Shown here: positions 32,062 to 43,597 of the stretch, piece after piece | Layout: each line of letters starts with the position of its first letter | Position numbering within the stretch: position 1 is the first letter of the stretch | Assembly (NCBI GenBank): GCA_947175265.1 | Contig: CAMWMD010000002.1 | Span: forward strand, 1 to 64,000 | Source of the DNA: an uncultured Porphyromonadaceae bacterium | GTDB lineage: Bacteria > Bacteroidota > Bacteroidia > Bacteroidales > Muribaculaceae | Reading direction: 5' to 3' | Length of the DNA: 64,000 nucleotides | Made by a program: the position numbers and the translations under genes | Notes under the pieces: generated by a model | Told to the model about the DNA's origin: nothing | What the model saw: only the letters and a program-made list of their open reading frames with translations | Database searches by the model: none

Positions 32062-32973
32062 CTAAATATCGGTGACAAGACCTTCACGGTTAAGGATTAC
32101 ATTCGGAAAAATCTCCTTGGCCTCTTTCTCAAACAGTCTGTCGTCGGTATAACGGGAGGAATAATGCCCCGTGAGCAGTCTGCCCGCATTAGCATCTCTG
32201 GCCACTATTGCCGCCTGCCGGGCTGTGGAGTGTCCCCGAGGGGCAGCCATATTGGCGTGTTGCTCAAGATAGGTGGTCTCATGGAAGAGAAGGTCCACAT
32301 TCCTGATTTTATCCGCAAGTCCCGGAAGATATACGGTATCACTGATATGGGCATAACTTTTTGGCGGTGTCGGATCGGTGGTGAGGATATGATTGGGTAT
32401 CACCGAACCGTCATCCCTTACAAAGTCCTCACCACCCTTCAGGCGTCTCATCCAGGCTTTAGGAATTTCATGATAGGATGTCATGGCCGGATTTATGTGT
32501 CGTTCCCCCATCTTCTCTTCAAAGATGAAACCCACAGCGGGGATTCTGTGCTTCAATTTCACAGTCCTTACGGTAAGAGACTTGGTGTCGAGGATTACGG
32601 CATCTTCCGGTTTTATGATATTGAAGTTTATGGAAAATGGTGTGTCGCGGCAGAAATAGTCGAAAATCGGCTGCAACTGTTTTTTCCCGTCTTCAAAAGT
32701 ATGTATCGTCACCTCACCTCCTGTCCCGTTCAAGGCAAGGGTTCCTATTAGTCCGGGCAGACCGAACACATGGTCGCCGTGCAGATGCGTAAGGAAAATG
32801 TGCCGCAGACGGGAGTATGACAGATGATGGCGCATGAAACCGAGTTGTGCCCCCTCTCCGCAGTCAACCATAAAAAGATTACCACGGTGGTTGACCACTG
32901 TGGAGGATGGTTGGTGGCGCAGTGAAGGACGTGCCGACCCGCATCCCAGGGTATGGATTTTGAAATCAGACAT
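32062..32973 (-). CDS. rnz: Ribonuclease Z (tRNA 3'-processing endonuclease)
   Basis: The protein of about 303 aa is a metallo-beta-lactamase-fold nuclease. IHTLGCGSARPS starts the fold, FLTHLHGDHVFGLPGL holds the HxHxDH zinc motif, LLFHETTYL and GHSTARQAA are the later conserved pieces, and LLTGHYSSRY carries a further His. It removes the 3' trailer of tRNA precursors, which fits tRNAs such as the tRNA-Leu here that do not encode CCA. I prefer ATG 32973, giving MSDFKIHTLG; ATG 32979 adds two residues. It overlaps the end of sdaA by 8 bp. Confidence 0.93.
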   Translation of the reverse strand: MSDFKIHTLGCGSARPSLRHQPSSTVVNHRGNLFMVDCGEGAQLGFMRHHLSYSRLRHIFLTHLHGDHVFGLPGLIGTLALNGTGGEVTIHTFEDGKKQLQPIFDYFCRDTPFSINFNIIKPEDAVILDTKSLTVRTVKLKHRIPAVGFIFEEKMGERHINPAMTSYHEIPKAWMRRLKGGEDFVRDDGSVIPNHILTTDPTPPKSYAHISDTVYLPGLADKIRNVDLLFHETTYLEQHANMAAPRGHSTARQAAIVARDANAGRLLTGHYSSRYTDDRLFEKEAKEIFPNVILNREGLVTDI

Positions 32974-34180
32974 GGTCAATCTGGTAATCCTTGGCCAAAC
33001 CGCCGGCTCCCGTCTCCTTGTAGAGAGAGGGGAGGTCGTGGCCGGTTTCTTTCATCACCTGAATGAGTCTGTCGAAACTCACGCGGTGATGGCCGTCGGA
33101 GAAAGTGGAATAAATGTTAGCGTCAAGCGCACGTGCTGCCGCGTATGCGTTGCGCTCGATGCAGGGAATCTGAACGAGGCCGCAAACGGGGTCGCAGGTC
33201 ATACCCAAATGATGTTCAAGTCCCATTTCAGCAGCATACTCTATCTGGGCAGCTGTGCCACCGAACAGCTGGCAAGCCGCGCCGGCCGCCATGGCACAGG
33301 CCACACCCACTTCACCCTGACATCCTACATCAGCTCCTGAGATACTTGCATTATGCTTCACCACATTGCCGATGAGGGCAGCCGTGGCGAGTGCATGACG
33401 CACCTCCATATCGGAGAGTTTGCGGGTTTTCCATATATGGTAAAGAACGGCAGGAACAACGCCGCAACTGCCGCAGGTGGGGGCGGTGACTATAATTCCA
33501 CCCGAGGCGTTCTCCTCGCTCACAGCCAGCGCGTAGGAAAAGACAAGGCCACGCGAGCGGAGATTGTCGCGGTAACCTTCGGCCCGCATGTAATAAGCCC
33601 TTGCCTTACGTGGAAGATTGAGGGGACCCGGGAGACGGCCGTCGCGTGCGATGCCCCTCTCCACTGCCTCTTTCATTGTCTTCCAGACTTCGTCAAGGTA
33701 TTCGTTTATCCCTTCACCCTCACATTGCTCCACATATTCCCAGTAGCTGCGGCCGCTTCTCTCGCAATATTCCATTATTTCGGTCATTGTGTTGCGGCCG
33801 TAAATCTCCGCTCCCCCTTCATGGGCAAGCCCTTCCCCCTCTATGGCTCCACCCCCGACACTATATACTGTCCATTCGTCTGAAGGGAGGCCGGCAGCGT
33901 TGAGGCTCCGGAAAAGCATTCCGTTGGGATGATAGGGGAGGAACTCCTCCGGTTTCCAGATTATCTTCACGGGAAGGTCGGAGCGGCTCAGCACGTCAAT
34001 GATTGCCGTGTCTGTCATGTGTCCCTTCCCCGTCGCCGCAAGGCTCCCGTAGAGCACCACCTCATAGCCGGAGGCGTAAGGATGTTTTTTCAAGAATATT
34101 TCCGCAGCCTTGCGCGGACCCATAGTGTGGCTTGACGAGGGTCCTGTACCGATCCTATATAATTCCCTTATAGATTTCAT
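32966..34180 (-). CDS. sdaA: L-serine ammonia-lyase (iron-sulfur type, fused subunits)
   Basis: The 404-aa protein has the beta domain first (RIGTGPSSSHTMGPRKAA, YGSLAATGKGHMTDTAI) and then the alpha domain. The alpha part shows ENASGGIIVTAPTCGSCGVVPAVLYH, GADVGCQGEVGVACAMAAGA and MTCDPVCGLVQIPCIERNA, whose cysteines hold a 4Fe-4S cluster. It turns L-serine into pyruvate and ammonia in the cytoplasm. Length fits single-chain enzymes. A possible minus-strand -7 box TATTTTTG lies at 34215-34208. It overlaps rnz and is probably co-transcribed with it. Confidence 0.94.
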   Translation of the reverse strand: MKSIRELYRIGTGPSSSHTMGPRKAAEIFLKKHPYASGYEVVLYGSLAATGKGHMTDTAIIDVLSRSDLPVKIIWKPEEFLPYHPNGMLFRSLNAAGLPSDEWTVYSVGGGAIEGEGLAHEGGAEIYGRNTMTEIMEYCERSGRSYWEYVEQCEGEGINEYLDEVWKTMKEAVERGIARDGRLPGPLNLPRKARAYYMRAEGYRDNLRSRGLVFSYALAVSEENASGGIIVTAPTCGSCGVVPAVLYHIWKTRKLSDMEVRHALATAALIGNVVKHNASISGADVGCQGEVGVACAMAAGAACQLFGGTAAQIEYAAEMGLEHHLGMTCDPVCGLVQIPCIERNAYAAARALDANIYSTFSDGHHRVSFDRLIQVMKETGHDLPSLYKETGAGGLAKDYQIDHV

Positions 34181-34238
34181 GAGTTGAGGTTATGATTATT
34201 CAGAATGCAAAAATAATAAAAAATCATAAGAAATGAGG

Positions 34239-34270
34239 ATTGCACGCCTTTTTTCGTTAAACTAATTTTG
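34239..34270 (+). promoter_or_regulatory. Promoter of the TonB-dependent receptor
   Basis: ATTG (34239-34242), 20 bp, then TAATTTTG (34263-34270). The expected start would lie within a few bases of the GTG at 34276, so the mRNA would be leaderless or translation would begin at ATG 34303. Confidence 0.6.
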
Positions 34271-34275
34271 CATCC

Positions 34276-36525
34276 GTGAAAATTCATTTACAGATATTAT
34301 CCATGTTGCTCGCTTTCGCTTCTTTGGAAGGGAGAGCGGGAAGTGTCGGTGCCGCTGAATCCGTGCCTGATTCTCTCGTCACCGTGCTTGACGAAGTCAG
34401 TGTGACCTCTGTGAAACAGATGACGGGGCTACGCGATGATCCCGAGGCTGCCACTATACTCACACGTGCTGCCCTCGAGCAACTCGGAGCGCTCGACCTC
34501 CGTGGAATTTCGGATGTGGTGCCCAACTTCTATATGCCTGAATACGGCTCGAGAATCACCTCTACAATCTACGTCAGGGGTATCGGCGCACGTATGGATA
34601 ATCCCTCGGTGGGGCTCAATGTCGACAACGTCCCTTATCTCAACAAGGATGCCTACGATTTCGATATTGCCGACATAGCCTCGGTGGAGATGCTACGCGG
34701 CCCGCAATCCACGCTCTACGGACGCAACACTATGGCCGGCGTAATCAACATATCCACGCTGTCACCGATGCGTTACCAGGGTTGGAGAGTGATGGCTGAA
34801 GGAGGGAATGGCGGAAGAGCCAAGGTATCGGCAGGTTGGTACCATAAATTTTCACAAAAATTCGGAATCGCCGCAATAGCCGCTTTCTCTCATCTCGACG
34901 GATTTTTCAGAAACGAGTATAACGGAAAGAAAATAGACAAAGAGAACAACTGGAGCGGAAGACTGAGGTTTAACTGGAACCTGTCTTCTGAATTGACGGT
35001 GCAGAATGTGGCGGCCTCCAGTTTTCTAAAGCAAGGGGGTTACCCTTACGAATCCAAGGAATCGGGGAAAATTTCTTACAACGACACCTGCTTCTACAGG
35101 AGATTCACATTCACTGACGGCCTGACCGTGCGCTATGCACCTGAAAACTTCGTGCTGACCTCCATAACGGCAGTACAACATCTGGATGATAACATGACCC
35201 TTGACCAGGATTTCCTTCCCGAGGATTTCTTCACTCTGACGCAGAAGAAACGCGACACCGCTCTTTCGGAAGATATTGTGGTGAGGGGAAACAGGGTAGG
35301 GGAGACGTATAACTGGCTGTTCGGCGCATTCGGTTTCTTCAAGCATCTCGACATGAAGGCTCCGGTGACATTTAAAGATAAGGGAGTGGCCGAATTGATA
35401 GAGGCACACCGTAACAGCGCGAACCCCGACTATCCCATTCGCTGGGATTCACGTTCATTCTGTCTGAACAGCGACTTCCTGACCGATACTTACGGCCTGG
35501 CCGTCTACCATAAGTCAGACGTGACACTCGGCAATTTCAACATTTCTGCCGCGCTCCGCCTTGATTACGAGCATTCAACGCTTGATTACCACAGTTATTG
35601 CTCCACATCGTATACCATATATCAAAGGCAAGGTGAGGATTTCATTCCCTACCACAAAATACCTGTCGACATAGATGATAAGGGGAAATTGTCGCGCTCC
35701 TTCCTGACACTTTTACCCGAGGTGGCGGCCACCTATATGCTTCCCAACGGCCACGGAAACCTTTACGCCAAGGTCAACAAGGGGTATAAGGCGGGGGGCT
35801 TCAACACCCAGATGTTCAGTGATGTCCTTCAACAGCGTCTTATGGGTATAATGGGGATAGGTGCCCAATACGATGTGGATGATGTGGTGGGATACCGCCC
35901 AGAGAAGAGTTGGAATTTCGAGGTCGGTACGCACCTTGACCTTTGCAGCAACAGGCTCTCTCTTGATGCCGACCTGTTTTACATCGACTGCCGCGACCAG
36001 CAGTTGACGATGTTCCCCGATGGGACTACTACCGGAAGGATAATGACCAATGCAGGTAAGACACGCAGTTTCGGCGGTGAGGTCTCTGTCGGATGGCATT
36101 TGAATGATAGGGTAAATCTCTCAGGGAGTTATGGCTATACCAACGCCCGTTTCATGGAATTTTTCAACGGTATCAGCGATTTCAGGGGGAAGTATATCCC
36201 TTACGCACCCCGCAACACCCTCTTCCTTCAAGGCCTTTATACCCTCCCTACAAATTCAAAGATATTGGGGAAGGTGGTTTTCGATTTGAATCTGCGCGGG
36301 ACCGGTAAGATATATTGGAATGAGTCAAACGAGGATGTGCAGAAATTCTATGCCCTCCTCGGCGCTTCGGTGACACTCGGCGACGAGCGATTGAGTCTCA
36401 AGATATGGGGGAGGAACCTCACATCCACCTCTTACCGTACGTTCTACTTCATGTCGATGGGTAACGAATTTTTCCAAAGAGGGAAGGGCACCGAGGTGGG
36501 AGCCACATTGAGGTTCTCAATTTGA
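34276..36525 (+). CDS. TonB-dependent outer-membrane receptor
   Basis: The 749-aa protein has a plug domain: LDEVSVTSVKQMTGL, ISDVVPNFYMPEYGSRITSTIYVRGIG, VEMLRGPQSTLYGRNTMAGVINI. A 22-strand-type barrel follows, ending FFQRGKGTEVGATLRFSI with terminal hydrophobic residue. Receptors of this iron/cofactor class take up siderophores, haem or cobalamin with energy from TonB; the substrate is not evident. GTG 34276 gives the better signal peptide (KIHLQILSMLLAFASLEG); ATG 34303 is the alternative. A lipoprotein gene follows 33 bp later. There is no SusD-like partner and no N-terminal regulatory Ig domain. Confidence 0.9.
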   Translation: MKIHLQILSMLLAFASLEGRAGSVGAAESVPDSLVTVLDEVSVTSVKQMTGLRDDPEAATILTRAALEQLGALDLRGISDVVPNFYMPEYGSRITSTIYVRGIGARMDNPSVGLNVDNVPYLNKDAYDFDIADIASVEMLRGPQSTLYGRNTMAGVINISTLSPMRYQGWRVMAEGGNGGRAKVSAGWYHKFSQKFGIAAIAAFSHLDGFFRNEYNGKKIDKENNWSGRLRFNWNLSSELTVQNVAASSFLKQGGYPYESKESGKISYNDTCFYRRFTFTDGLTVRYAPENFVLTSITAVQHLDDNMTLDQDFLPEDFFTLTQKKRDTALSEDIVVRGNRVGETYNWLFGAFGFFKHLDMKAPVTFKDKGVAELIEAHRNSANPDYPIRWDSRSFCLNSDFLTDTYGLAVYHKSDVTLGNFNISAALRLDYEHSTLDYHSYCSTSYTIYQRQGEDFIPYHKIPVDIDDKGKLSRSFLTLLPEVAATYMLPNGHGNLYAKVNKGYKAGGFNTQMFSDVLQQRLMGIMGIGAQYDVDDVVGYRPEKSWNFEVGTHLDLCSNRLSLDADLFYIDCRDQQLTMFPDGTTTGRIMTNAGKTRSFGGEVSVGWHLNDRVNLSGSYGYTNARFMEFFNGISDFRGKYIPYAPRNTLFLQGLYTLPTNSKILGKVVFDLNLRGTGKIYWNESNEDVQKFYALLGASVTLGDERLSLKIWGRNLTSTSYRTFYFMSMGNEFFQRGKGTEVGATLRFSI

Positions 36526-36558
36526 CAAATGAATAAACTATAACAAACCAGATAAATA

Positions 36559-37557
36559 ATGAAACTTCAGAAGATTTCGAGAATTTTGCTAATGCAGGGA
36601 GTCGTGGCGGCAGGTATGGCGCTCACGTCATGCGAACCGAGTACGGGAGAGGCTACCCAGACCATAACATATCCGTCGTTGAATTTCGTGACTCAACTTG
36701 ACGGTTCCGGAAGTATGTTGTCATGGGGCTCATACACTTTCAATTTCAACTATACGGAGCAGAAAGAGAGTGTTGCCACCTCGAATCTTGTGGTGAACAA
36801 TACCACTTACGCGTTCTCCACAAATGGTGTGAGATATGAGGATATATCCCCTTCAAGAGGTATGGGCCTTTATGCCGAGGGCTTTGCAGGAAACACAGGC
36901 ACATCATATCAGTTGGAGGATTGCGCATTTTTTATATCATCTTTCCCGATACCGGAAGGGGTGGAGTACGTTCCCAATAAAAAATGGATTCCTATCATCC
37001 AGGATTCCAATAATCCCAACAAGTCGGATTATCACCCCGGAGCAATGTATCGTCCGAATTACGATATTCCGCCACTTCTCGTAGGACGATATAGAATCGG
37101 CAATCTTTTTGACGTAGTGACTTGCTCCACTGATATGAGTTTCTTTGGCGTGACGGTCACCTCCTATCCACCTGATAACAGTTATACCACCGACAAGATG
37201 ATATACCGCGTTTTTCTGGATATAAAGAAAAACACGGCTGATGTGGTGATATACGATGCGAAATTTGCGGAGCCGGCCCCGGCGCTGGCTACCGTCTATC
37301 TCCCCTCCCTGAAACTTACACTCAAGGATGGAAACTATGAGATAGAGGGCACTGACGTAGTCCCGATGGTTCCGGAAGGGGAGGGGAATGATGCGACTCT
37401 CCTGCCATATCCCAACTTTAACTTCAAGCATTTCAAACTCTCCACTGTGCCGGGTTCACTTTTGTCGAAGGTGGATGTCGAGTATCAGGTCGGAGCTATG
37501 TTCAAGGGTGTATTTTCCGGAAAATACGTGAACCTTCCTTCAAAGATGATGAATTGA
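36559..37557 (+). CDS. Lipoprotein paired with the TonB receptor
   Basis: The 332-aa protein has a lipoprotein signal (LLMQGVVAAGMALTSCEPS; lipobox LTSC). The rest is beta-rich with repeated aromatic turns, for example SWGSYTFNFNYTEQK and YEDISPSRGMGLYAEGF. I recognise no domain. Its place right after a receptor gene and before a terminator suggests that it binds or delivers the receptor's substrate at the cell surface. Confidence 0.75.
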   Translation: MKLQKISRILLMQGVVAAGMALTSCEPSTGEATQTITYPSLNFVTQLDGSGSMLSWGSYTFNFNYTEQKESVATSNLVVNNTTYAFSTNGVRYEDISPSRGMGLYAEGFAGNTGTSYQLEDCAFFISSFPIPEGVEYVPNKKWIPIIQDSNNPNKSDYHPGAMYRPNYDIPPLLVGRYRIGNLFDVVTCSTDMSFFGVTVTSYPPDNSYTTDKMIYRVFLDIKKNTADVVIYDAKFAEPAPALATVYLPSLKLTLKDGNYEIEGTDVVPMVPEGEGNDATLLPYPNFNFKHFKLSTVPGSLLSKVDVEYQVGAMFKGVFSGKYVNLPSKMMN

Positions 37558-37614
37558 TAGCTCCTGTATTGGGAAGGCATTCCAAGTCAGGACCTTTAAG
37601 ACGTGCATACTAAT

Positions 37615-37661
37615 GCGGGAGCATGATGACAGGCTTGTCATCATGCTCCCGCTGATTTTTT
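37615..37661 (+). terminator. Strong intrinsic terminator
   Basis: A perfect 17-bp stem pairs 37615-37631 (begins GCGGGAGCATGATG) with 37636-37652 around a 4-base loop and is followed by TGATTTTTT. Confidence 0.9.
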
Positions 37662-37862
37662 AGATGCTGTTTACATAAAATGATAGGATATGTATGGCAA
37701 ATGTAAAGGGTAAGTGTTGTAAACGGGGATTAAACCTTATCTGAGGATGTAAAAATGAAATCAAAATATCATTTAATAATATATGTTGTAGAGAGATGGG
37801 AGGTGTAGATAAATAATTTGAAAAAAAAGAAATAAAAAACTATAATGATTAAGATTTTTTAG

Positions 37863-37894
37863 TATCTTTGCACACACAAACCGGGGTCTGTGCA
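37863..37894 (+). promoter_or_regulatory. Promoter and leader hairpin of the nuo-atp cluster
   Basis: TATCTTTG (37863-37870) is a perfect -7 box 74 bp before nuoA. No TTTG stands at the right -33 distance; the nearest is 37817-37820. Directly after the box GCACA and TGTGC (37871-37875 with 37890-37894) form a small hairpin at the expected mRNA start. The gap 37662-37862 is AT-rich and holds no gene. Confidence 0.6.
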
Positions 37895-37944
37895 AGGCCT
37901 TATAAAAATGCCAATGACTAACTAACTAATATATAGACAACTAT

Positions 37945-38316
37945 ATGAATCTTTTGTTGGAGATTAGCAATGGAGCGCTGGCCATAACCGCCACATTGAC
38001 GGGTATCGGGTTGGTGTTTGCGGCATTGCTCATAGCGAAACTGATTTCTCCGAAATCGTATTCAGTCATGAAGGCTGACCCATACGAGTGCGGCATTCCG
38101 ACTCGTGGCGAATCAATGATTCAGTTTAAGGCAGGATACTATATTTTCGCTATCCTCTTCCTTCTGTTTGATGTTGAGACCGTCTTCCTCTATCCGTGGG
38201 CGGTCGTGATGCGTGATCTCGGGCCTCAGGGTCTTCTCTGCATCGGCATCTTTATGTTTATCCTTATTTTGGGCCTTGCTTACGCTTGGCGGAAAGGAGC
38301 GTTGAAATGGACGTGA
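37945..38316 (+). CDS. nuoA: Complex I subunit NuoA
   Basis: The 123-aa membrane subunit has three transmembrane helices. It carries the conserved [10 protein letters not shown] segment after helix 1 (usual form YECG) and [13 protein letters not shown] at helix 2. It helps form the quinone cavity between the hydrophilic and membrane arms. It is the first gene of the cluster and overlaps nuoB by 10 bp. Confidence 0.94.
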   Translation: MNLLLEISNGALAITATLTGIGLVFAALLIAKLISPKSYSVMKADPYECGIPTRGESMIQFKAGYYIFAILFLLFDVETVFLYPWAVVMRDLGPQGLLCIGIFMFILILGLAYAWRKGALKWT

Positions 38317-38918
38317 AAATCAAAAGCATGAAGCATGAGGACTTCAAGGATAATGAGTATATTGACAAACTCGTTGAGGAACTCAATGCGACCGGCGCTA
38401 ATGTTATGGTCGGTAAACTGGACCAGTTGATCAATTGGGGCATCTCCAACTCTCTGTGGCCTCTTACGTTCGGCACAAGTTGCTGTGCGATCGAATTCAT
38501 GAGCCTTGGCGCTGCGCGTTACGACATGGCGCGTTTCGGTTTTGAGGTGGCGCGAAATTCTCCCCGTCAGGCCGACTACATAATGGTGCAGGGCACCATC
38601 GTCTACCGTATGGCACCGGTGCTCCGCCGTCTCTATGAGCAGCTCGCCGAGCCGAAGTATGTCATCGCGTGTGGCGGTTGCGCTGTGTCGGGCGGCCCGT
38701 TCAAGAATTCGTATTGTGTGGTGAAGGGTGTTGATGAGATCCTTCCCGTAGATGTTTATATCCCGGGTTGCCCTCCGCGTCCCGAAGCGTTTTTCTATGG
38801 CCTCATGCAACTCCAGCGTAAGATCAAGGTGCAGAAATTCTTCGGTGGTGTCAACCGTAAGGAGAAGATAGAGGAATTCTTTGCTGAGCATCCCGAGGAG
38901 AAAGGACGCATCGGATAA
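38307..38918 (+). CDS. nuoB: Complex I subunit NuoB
   Basis: The 203-aa subunit carries the terminal 4Fe-4S cluster N2. The ligands are the tandem cysteines in [14 protein letters not shown] (Cys59-Cys60), the Cys of [11 protein letters not shown], and the Cys of [17 protein letters not shown]2 passes electrons to quinone. I prefer ATG 38307 because it fits family N-termini; an upstream ATG at 38286 would add seven residues and overlap nuoA further. Confidence 0.94.
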   Translation: MDVKIKSMKHEDFKDNEYIDKLVEELNATGANVMVGKLDQLINWGISNSLWPLTFGTSCCAIEFMSLGAARYDMARFGFEVARNSPRQADYIMVQGTIVYRMAPVLRRLYEQLAEPKYVIACGGCAVSGGPFKNSYCVVKGVDEILPVDVYIPGCPPRPEAFFYGLMQLQRKIKVQKFFGGVNRKEKIEEFFAEHPEEKGRIG

Positions 38919-38980
38919 TGTTTCCAAAGATCTCCTTTTAGGAGTTCAGGTAAAAGTAACCCAATCGAACAAACACAATA

Positions 38981-40612
38981 ATGAGCGATATAAAAGAATT
39001 AATCAGCGGCATTTGCCCCGGTGCCACGTTTACTGAGGGTGAGACTCTCCTCGTCACAGTCGAGGAGAAAGACTGGTATCCTCTGGCCAAGGCCCTGAAG
39101 GAGACAAAAGGTCTGGAGTTTGACGTGCTCAGCGCTTTGATAGGAATGGACTGGAAGGAATCTCTGGGCGTGATGTATTATCTGACCTCCACATCACGCG
39201 GCTGGGAGATGATTTCCGTGAAAGTGGCTGTGGCCGACAGGGAGAATCCCATGATACACAGTGTGAGCGACCTCTGGAAGGTGGCTCTGTTCCAGGAACG
39301 CGAGGTTTATGATTTCTACGGAATAAAGTTTATCAATCATCCCGACATGCGTCGTTTCTTCCTTCGTAATGATTGGGTGGGGTATCCTCTCCGTAAGGAT
39401 TATGACACAAATCCCGCTCTCAATCCCTTGCGCATGACTGATGAGGAGAATGAGGACGACACAGTATCATACGTTGAGCAGCCCGACGGCAAGATAAAGG
39501 AAGTACCCGGGAAAGTTTTCGAGGAGAGCGATTATGTGGTCAATATAGGTCCTCAGCACCCCTCCACTCACGGGGTGATGCGTTTCCGCGCCTCCGTTGA
39601 CGGCGAGACTGTCAAGAAAGTGGATGTCGTGTCAGGTTATATCCACCGTGGCATTGAGAAACTCTCAGAGAATCTCACTTATCCCCAGATACTCCATTTC
39701 ACCGACCGTATGGACTACATGTCGGCTCATCAGAACCGTCACTGCCTCTGCATGTGTATAGAGAAGGCGATGGGCCTCGAGATACCCCGCAGGGCGCAGG
39801 TGATACGTGTCATGATGGATGAGCTGATGCGTATATCAAGCCATCTCCTTGCATTCGGATGTACAGCTATGGACCTCGGTGCCACGACAGCATTCTTCTA
39901 CGGATTCCGCGAGCGCGAGATGATACTTGATATCTTCGAGAGGACTTGCGGCGCTCGAATGTCGATGAACTATAACGTAATTGGCGGTGTAATCGCCGAT
40001 CTCCACCCTGACTTCGTGAAGGATGTGAAGCATCTCATCGAGATAATGCCTGACCGCCTGAAAGAATACCACAAGGTGTTCAGCGGCAATATCATTGCGA
40101 AGAACCGTCTGAAGAAAGTAGGTATGCTCCCAAAGGAGGATGCCATCAATTATGACATCACAGGCCCGAGCGGACGCGGCTCAAACTGGAGTTGCGACTG
40201 CCGTAAGGTGCATCCCTATTCCATATATCCCGAACTTGATTTCGAGGAAGTGCTTCTTGACGGCTGCGACTCCTACGCACGATATATGGTGCGTATGAAG
40301 GAGATAGAGCAGAGTTGCCGCATCCTCGCACAACTTGTGGACAACATCCCGGAGGGTGATATCCGCGCTCAGGTTCCCAAGGTGGTGAAACTCCCCGTTG
40401 GCCATTGGTACCAGCAGGTGGAGGCGAGCCGAGGCACGTTCGGTGTCTACATCGAGTCAGACGGAGGGAAGAATCCCTATCGTGTGCATTTCCAGAGCCC
40501 CTGCTTCAACCTTGTGGGTGTGATGGATCTCACATGCCGTGGAAACATGATCGCCGACCTCATAACAATCGGTGCTGCCCTTGACTTCGTGATACCCGAT
40601 ATCGACAGATAA
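38981..40612 (+). CDS. nuoCD: Complex I fused subunit NuoCD
   Basis: The 543-aa fusion has NuoC at residues 1-160 (LWKVALFQEREVYDFYGIKF, the conserved ERE-hydrophobic-DFYG motif). NuoD follows from about 175 (VVNIGPQHPSTHGVMRF, YIHRGIEKL, RMDYMSAHQN, GVMDLTCRG near the end). NuoD forms the quinone pocket with NuoB. The fusion also occurs in E. coli and is usual in Bacteroidetes. The last residues DFVIPDIDR match NuoD C-termini. It lies 62 bp after nuoB. Confidence 0.94.
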   Translation: MSDIKELISGICPGATFTEGETLLVTVEEKDWYPLAKALKETKGLEFDVLSALIGMDWKESLGVMYYLTSTSRGWEMISVKVAVADRENPMIHSVSDLWKVALFQEREVYDFYGIKFINHPDMRRFFLRNDWVGYPLRKDYDTNPALNPLRMTDEENEDDTVSYVEQPDGKIKEVPGKVFEESDYVVNIGPQHPSTHGVMRFRASVDGETVKKVDVVSGYIHRGIEKLSENLTYPQILHFTDRMDYMSAHQNRHCLCMCIEKAMGLEIPRRAQVIRVMMDELMRISSHLLAFGCTAMDLGATTAFFYGFREREMILDIFERTCGARMSMNYNVIGGVIADLHPDFVKDVKHLIEIMPDRLKEYHKVFSGNIIAKNRLKKVGMLPKEDAINYDITGPSGRGSNWSCDCRKVHPYSIYPELDFEEVLLDGCDSYARYMVRMKEIEQSCRILAQLVDNIPEGDIRAQVPKVVKLPVGHWYQQVEASRGTFGVYIESDGGKNPYRVHFQSPCFNLVGVMDLTCRGNMIADLITIGAALDFVIPDIDR

Positions 40613-40656
40613 CAAAGACATAGAAACTGACAACAAAAACGATTTCATAGATAATT

Positions 40657-41733
40657 ATGTTTAATTTCGGAACATGGACCAGTGAGTTCAACAACTTCCT
40701 GATGGGCTTCCTCCCCGATTGGCTTACGGTAGTCGTGGAGTGTGTCATCATTGCGGTTCTCGTGCTTCTCACCTATACGGTCCTCGCCCTTTTCTATATC
40801 CTTTATGAGCGCAAACTTTGTGCTTGGTTTCAATGTCGTCTCGGCCCGATGCGTGTCGGCAGGTGGGGTCTTCTCCAGGTGTTCGCCGATATGTTCAAGA
40901 TCCTCCTCAAGGAGTTGATCAGCCTGAAAGATACTGACCGCTTCCTCTTCAAACTTGCCCCCTACATCGTCATCACCTCTTCCGTCGTGATGCTTGCATG
41001 TCTCCCCTGGGGCAACGGGCTTCAGATAATAGACTACAACATCGGTATATTCTTCATCCTCGCGGTTTCGTCGGTCGGTGTGTTGGGTATCCTCCTCGCC
41101 GGATGGGCTTCCAACAACAAGTACACCCTCATCGGCGCGATGCGAAGCGGCGCACAGATGATCAGTTACGAGATATCACTCGGCCTGGCGATAATGACAA
41201 TCATTGTCCTCGCAGGGACTATGAATATCAATTCCCTCGTTTGGGAGCAGGATAGCGCATGGTTCATCTTCCGCGGCCACATCCCGGCCATCATCGCATT
41301 CCTGATATATATCGTGGCAGCAACTGCCGAGACCAACCGTGGCCCCTTCGACCTTCCGGAGGCGGAGCATGAGCTCGTTGCCGGCTACCATACTGAATAT
41401 TCAGGTATCCATTTCGGTTTCTTCTACCTTGCCGAGTATCTCAATCTCTTCATCGTGTCGGGAATCGCGTCGCTGATGTTCTTGGGCGGTTGGATGCCAT
41501 TGCATATCCCCGGTTGGGAGGGCTTCAACAACGTGATGAACTGGATTCCTTCGATCGTTTGGTTCATTGGCAAGAGTTTCTTTGTGTCATACCTGATTAT
41601 ATGGTTCAAATGGACGTTCCCGCGTGTCAGGATTGACCAGATGCTTGCATTCGAATGGAAATATCTAATGCCATTGTCGCTTGCCAATCTCGTTCTCATG
41701 GCCGTATGTGTGGCTTTGGGCTGGCACTTCTGA
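40657..41733 (+). CDS. nuoH: Complex I subunit NuoH
   Basis: The 358-aa membrane subunit has about eight helices. Conserved loops are [22 protein letters not shown] (normally GPNRVGP, here slightly changed) and [20 protein letters not shown] with EYSG. These acidic residues link quinone reduction to the proton path. In this window it is followed not by nuoI but, after 43 bp, by atpD. Confidence 0.94.
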   Translation: MFNFGTWTSEFNNFLMGFLPDWLTVVVECVIIAVLVLLTYTVLALFYILYERKLCAWFQCRLGPMRVGRWGLLQVFADMFKILLKELISLKDTDRFLFKLAPYIVITSSVVMLACLPWGNGLQIIDYNIGIFFILAVSSVGVLGILLAGWASNNKYTLIGAMRSGAQMISYEISLGLAIMTIIVLAGTMNINSLVWEQDSAWFIFRGHIPAIIAFLIYIVAATAETNRGPFDLPEAEHELVAGYHTEYSGIHFGFFYLAEYLNLFIVSGIASLMFLGGWMPLHIPGWEGFNNVMNWIPSIVWFIGKSFFVSYLIIWFKWTFPRVRIDQMLAFEWKYLMPLSLANLVLMAVCVALGWHF

Positions 41734-41749
41734 TAAGGCGGAGTAATAA

Positions 41750-43279
<1,530 letters not shown>

Positions 43280-43320
43280 TCCGGGGTTGAATTAAATAAT
43301 ATAGACAAACCAGACAACAG

Positions 43321-43557
43321 ATGACACTCGAAATAATCTCACCAGACGAAATACTGTTCAAGGGGACGGCTGAATCCGTGACATTGCCCGGCAAGATGGG
43401 TTCTTTCACGGTTCTCAGGAATCATGCCTCCCTGATTTCGGCACTTGATCCCGGCGACATTTTCTTCCGCACGCCCGACGGCCATGAAAAGAGTGTGACA
43501 GTCAAAGGCGGAATCGTGGATGTCGATAACAATGTCATATCCGTCTGCGTCTACTGA
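43321..43557 (+). CDS. atpC: ATP synthase F1 epsilon subunit
   Basis: The 78-aa protein keeps only the N-terminal beta-sandwich (LEIISPDEILFKGTAESVTLPGKMGSFTVLRNHASLIS) that binds gamma and the c-ring. The C-terminal helical hairpin that inhibits ATP hydrolysis in many bacteria is absent, as in other Bacteroidetes. It lies 41 bp after atpD and 40 bp before atpB. Confidence 0.93.
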   Translation: MTLEIISPDEILFKGTAESVTLPGKMGSFTVLRNHASLISALDPGDIFFRTPDGHEKSVTVKGGIVDVDNNVISVCVY

Positions 43558-43597
43558 TCGTTTGGGCAATGTCAATCATATTCAAAAAAAGCGAAGG

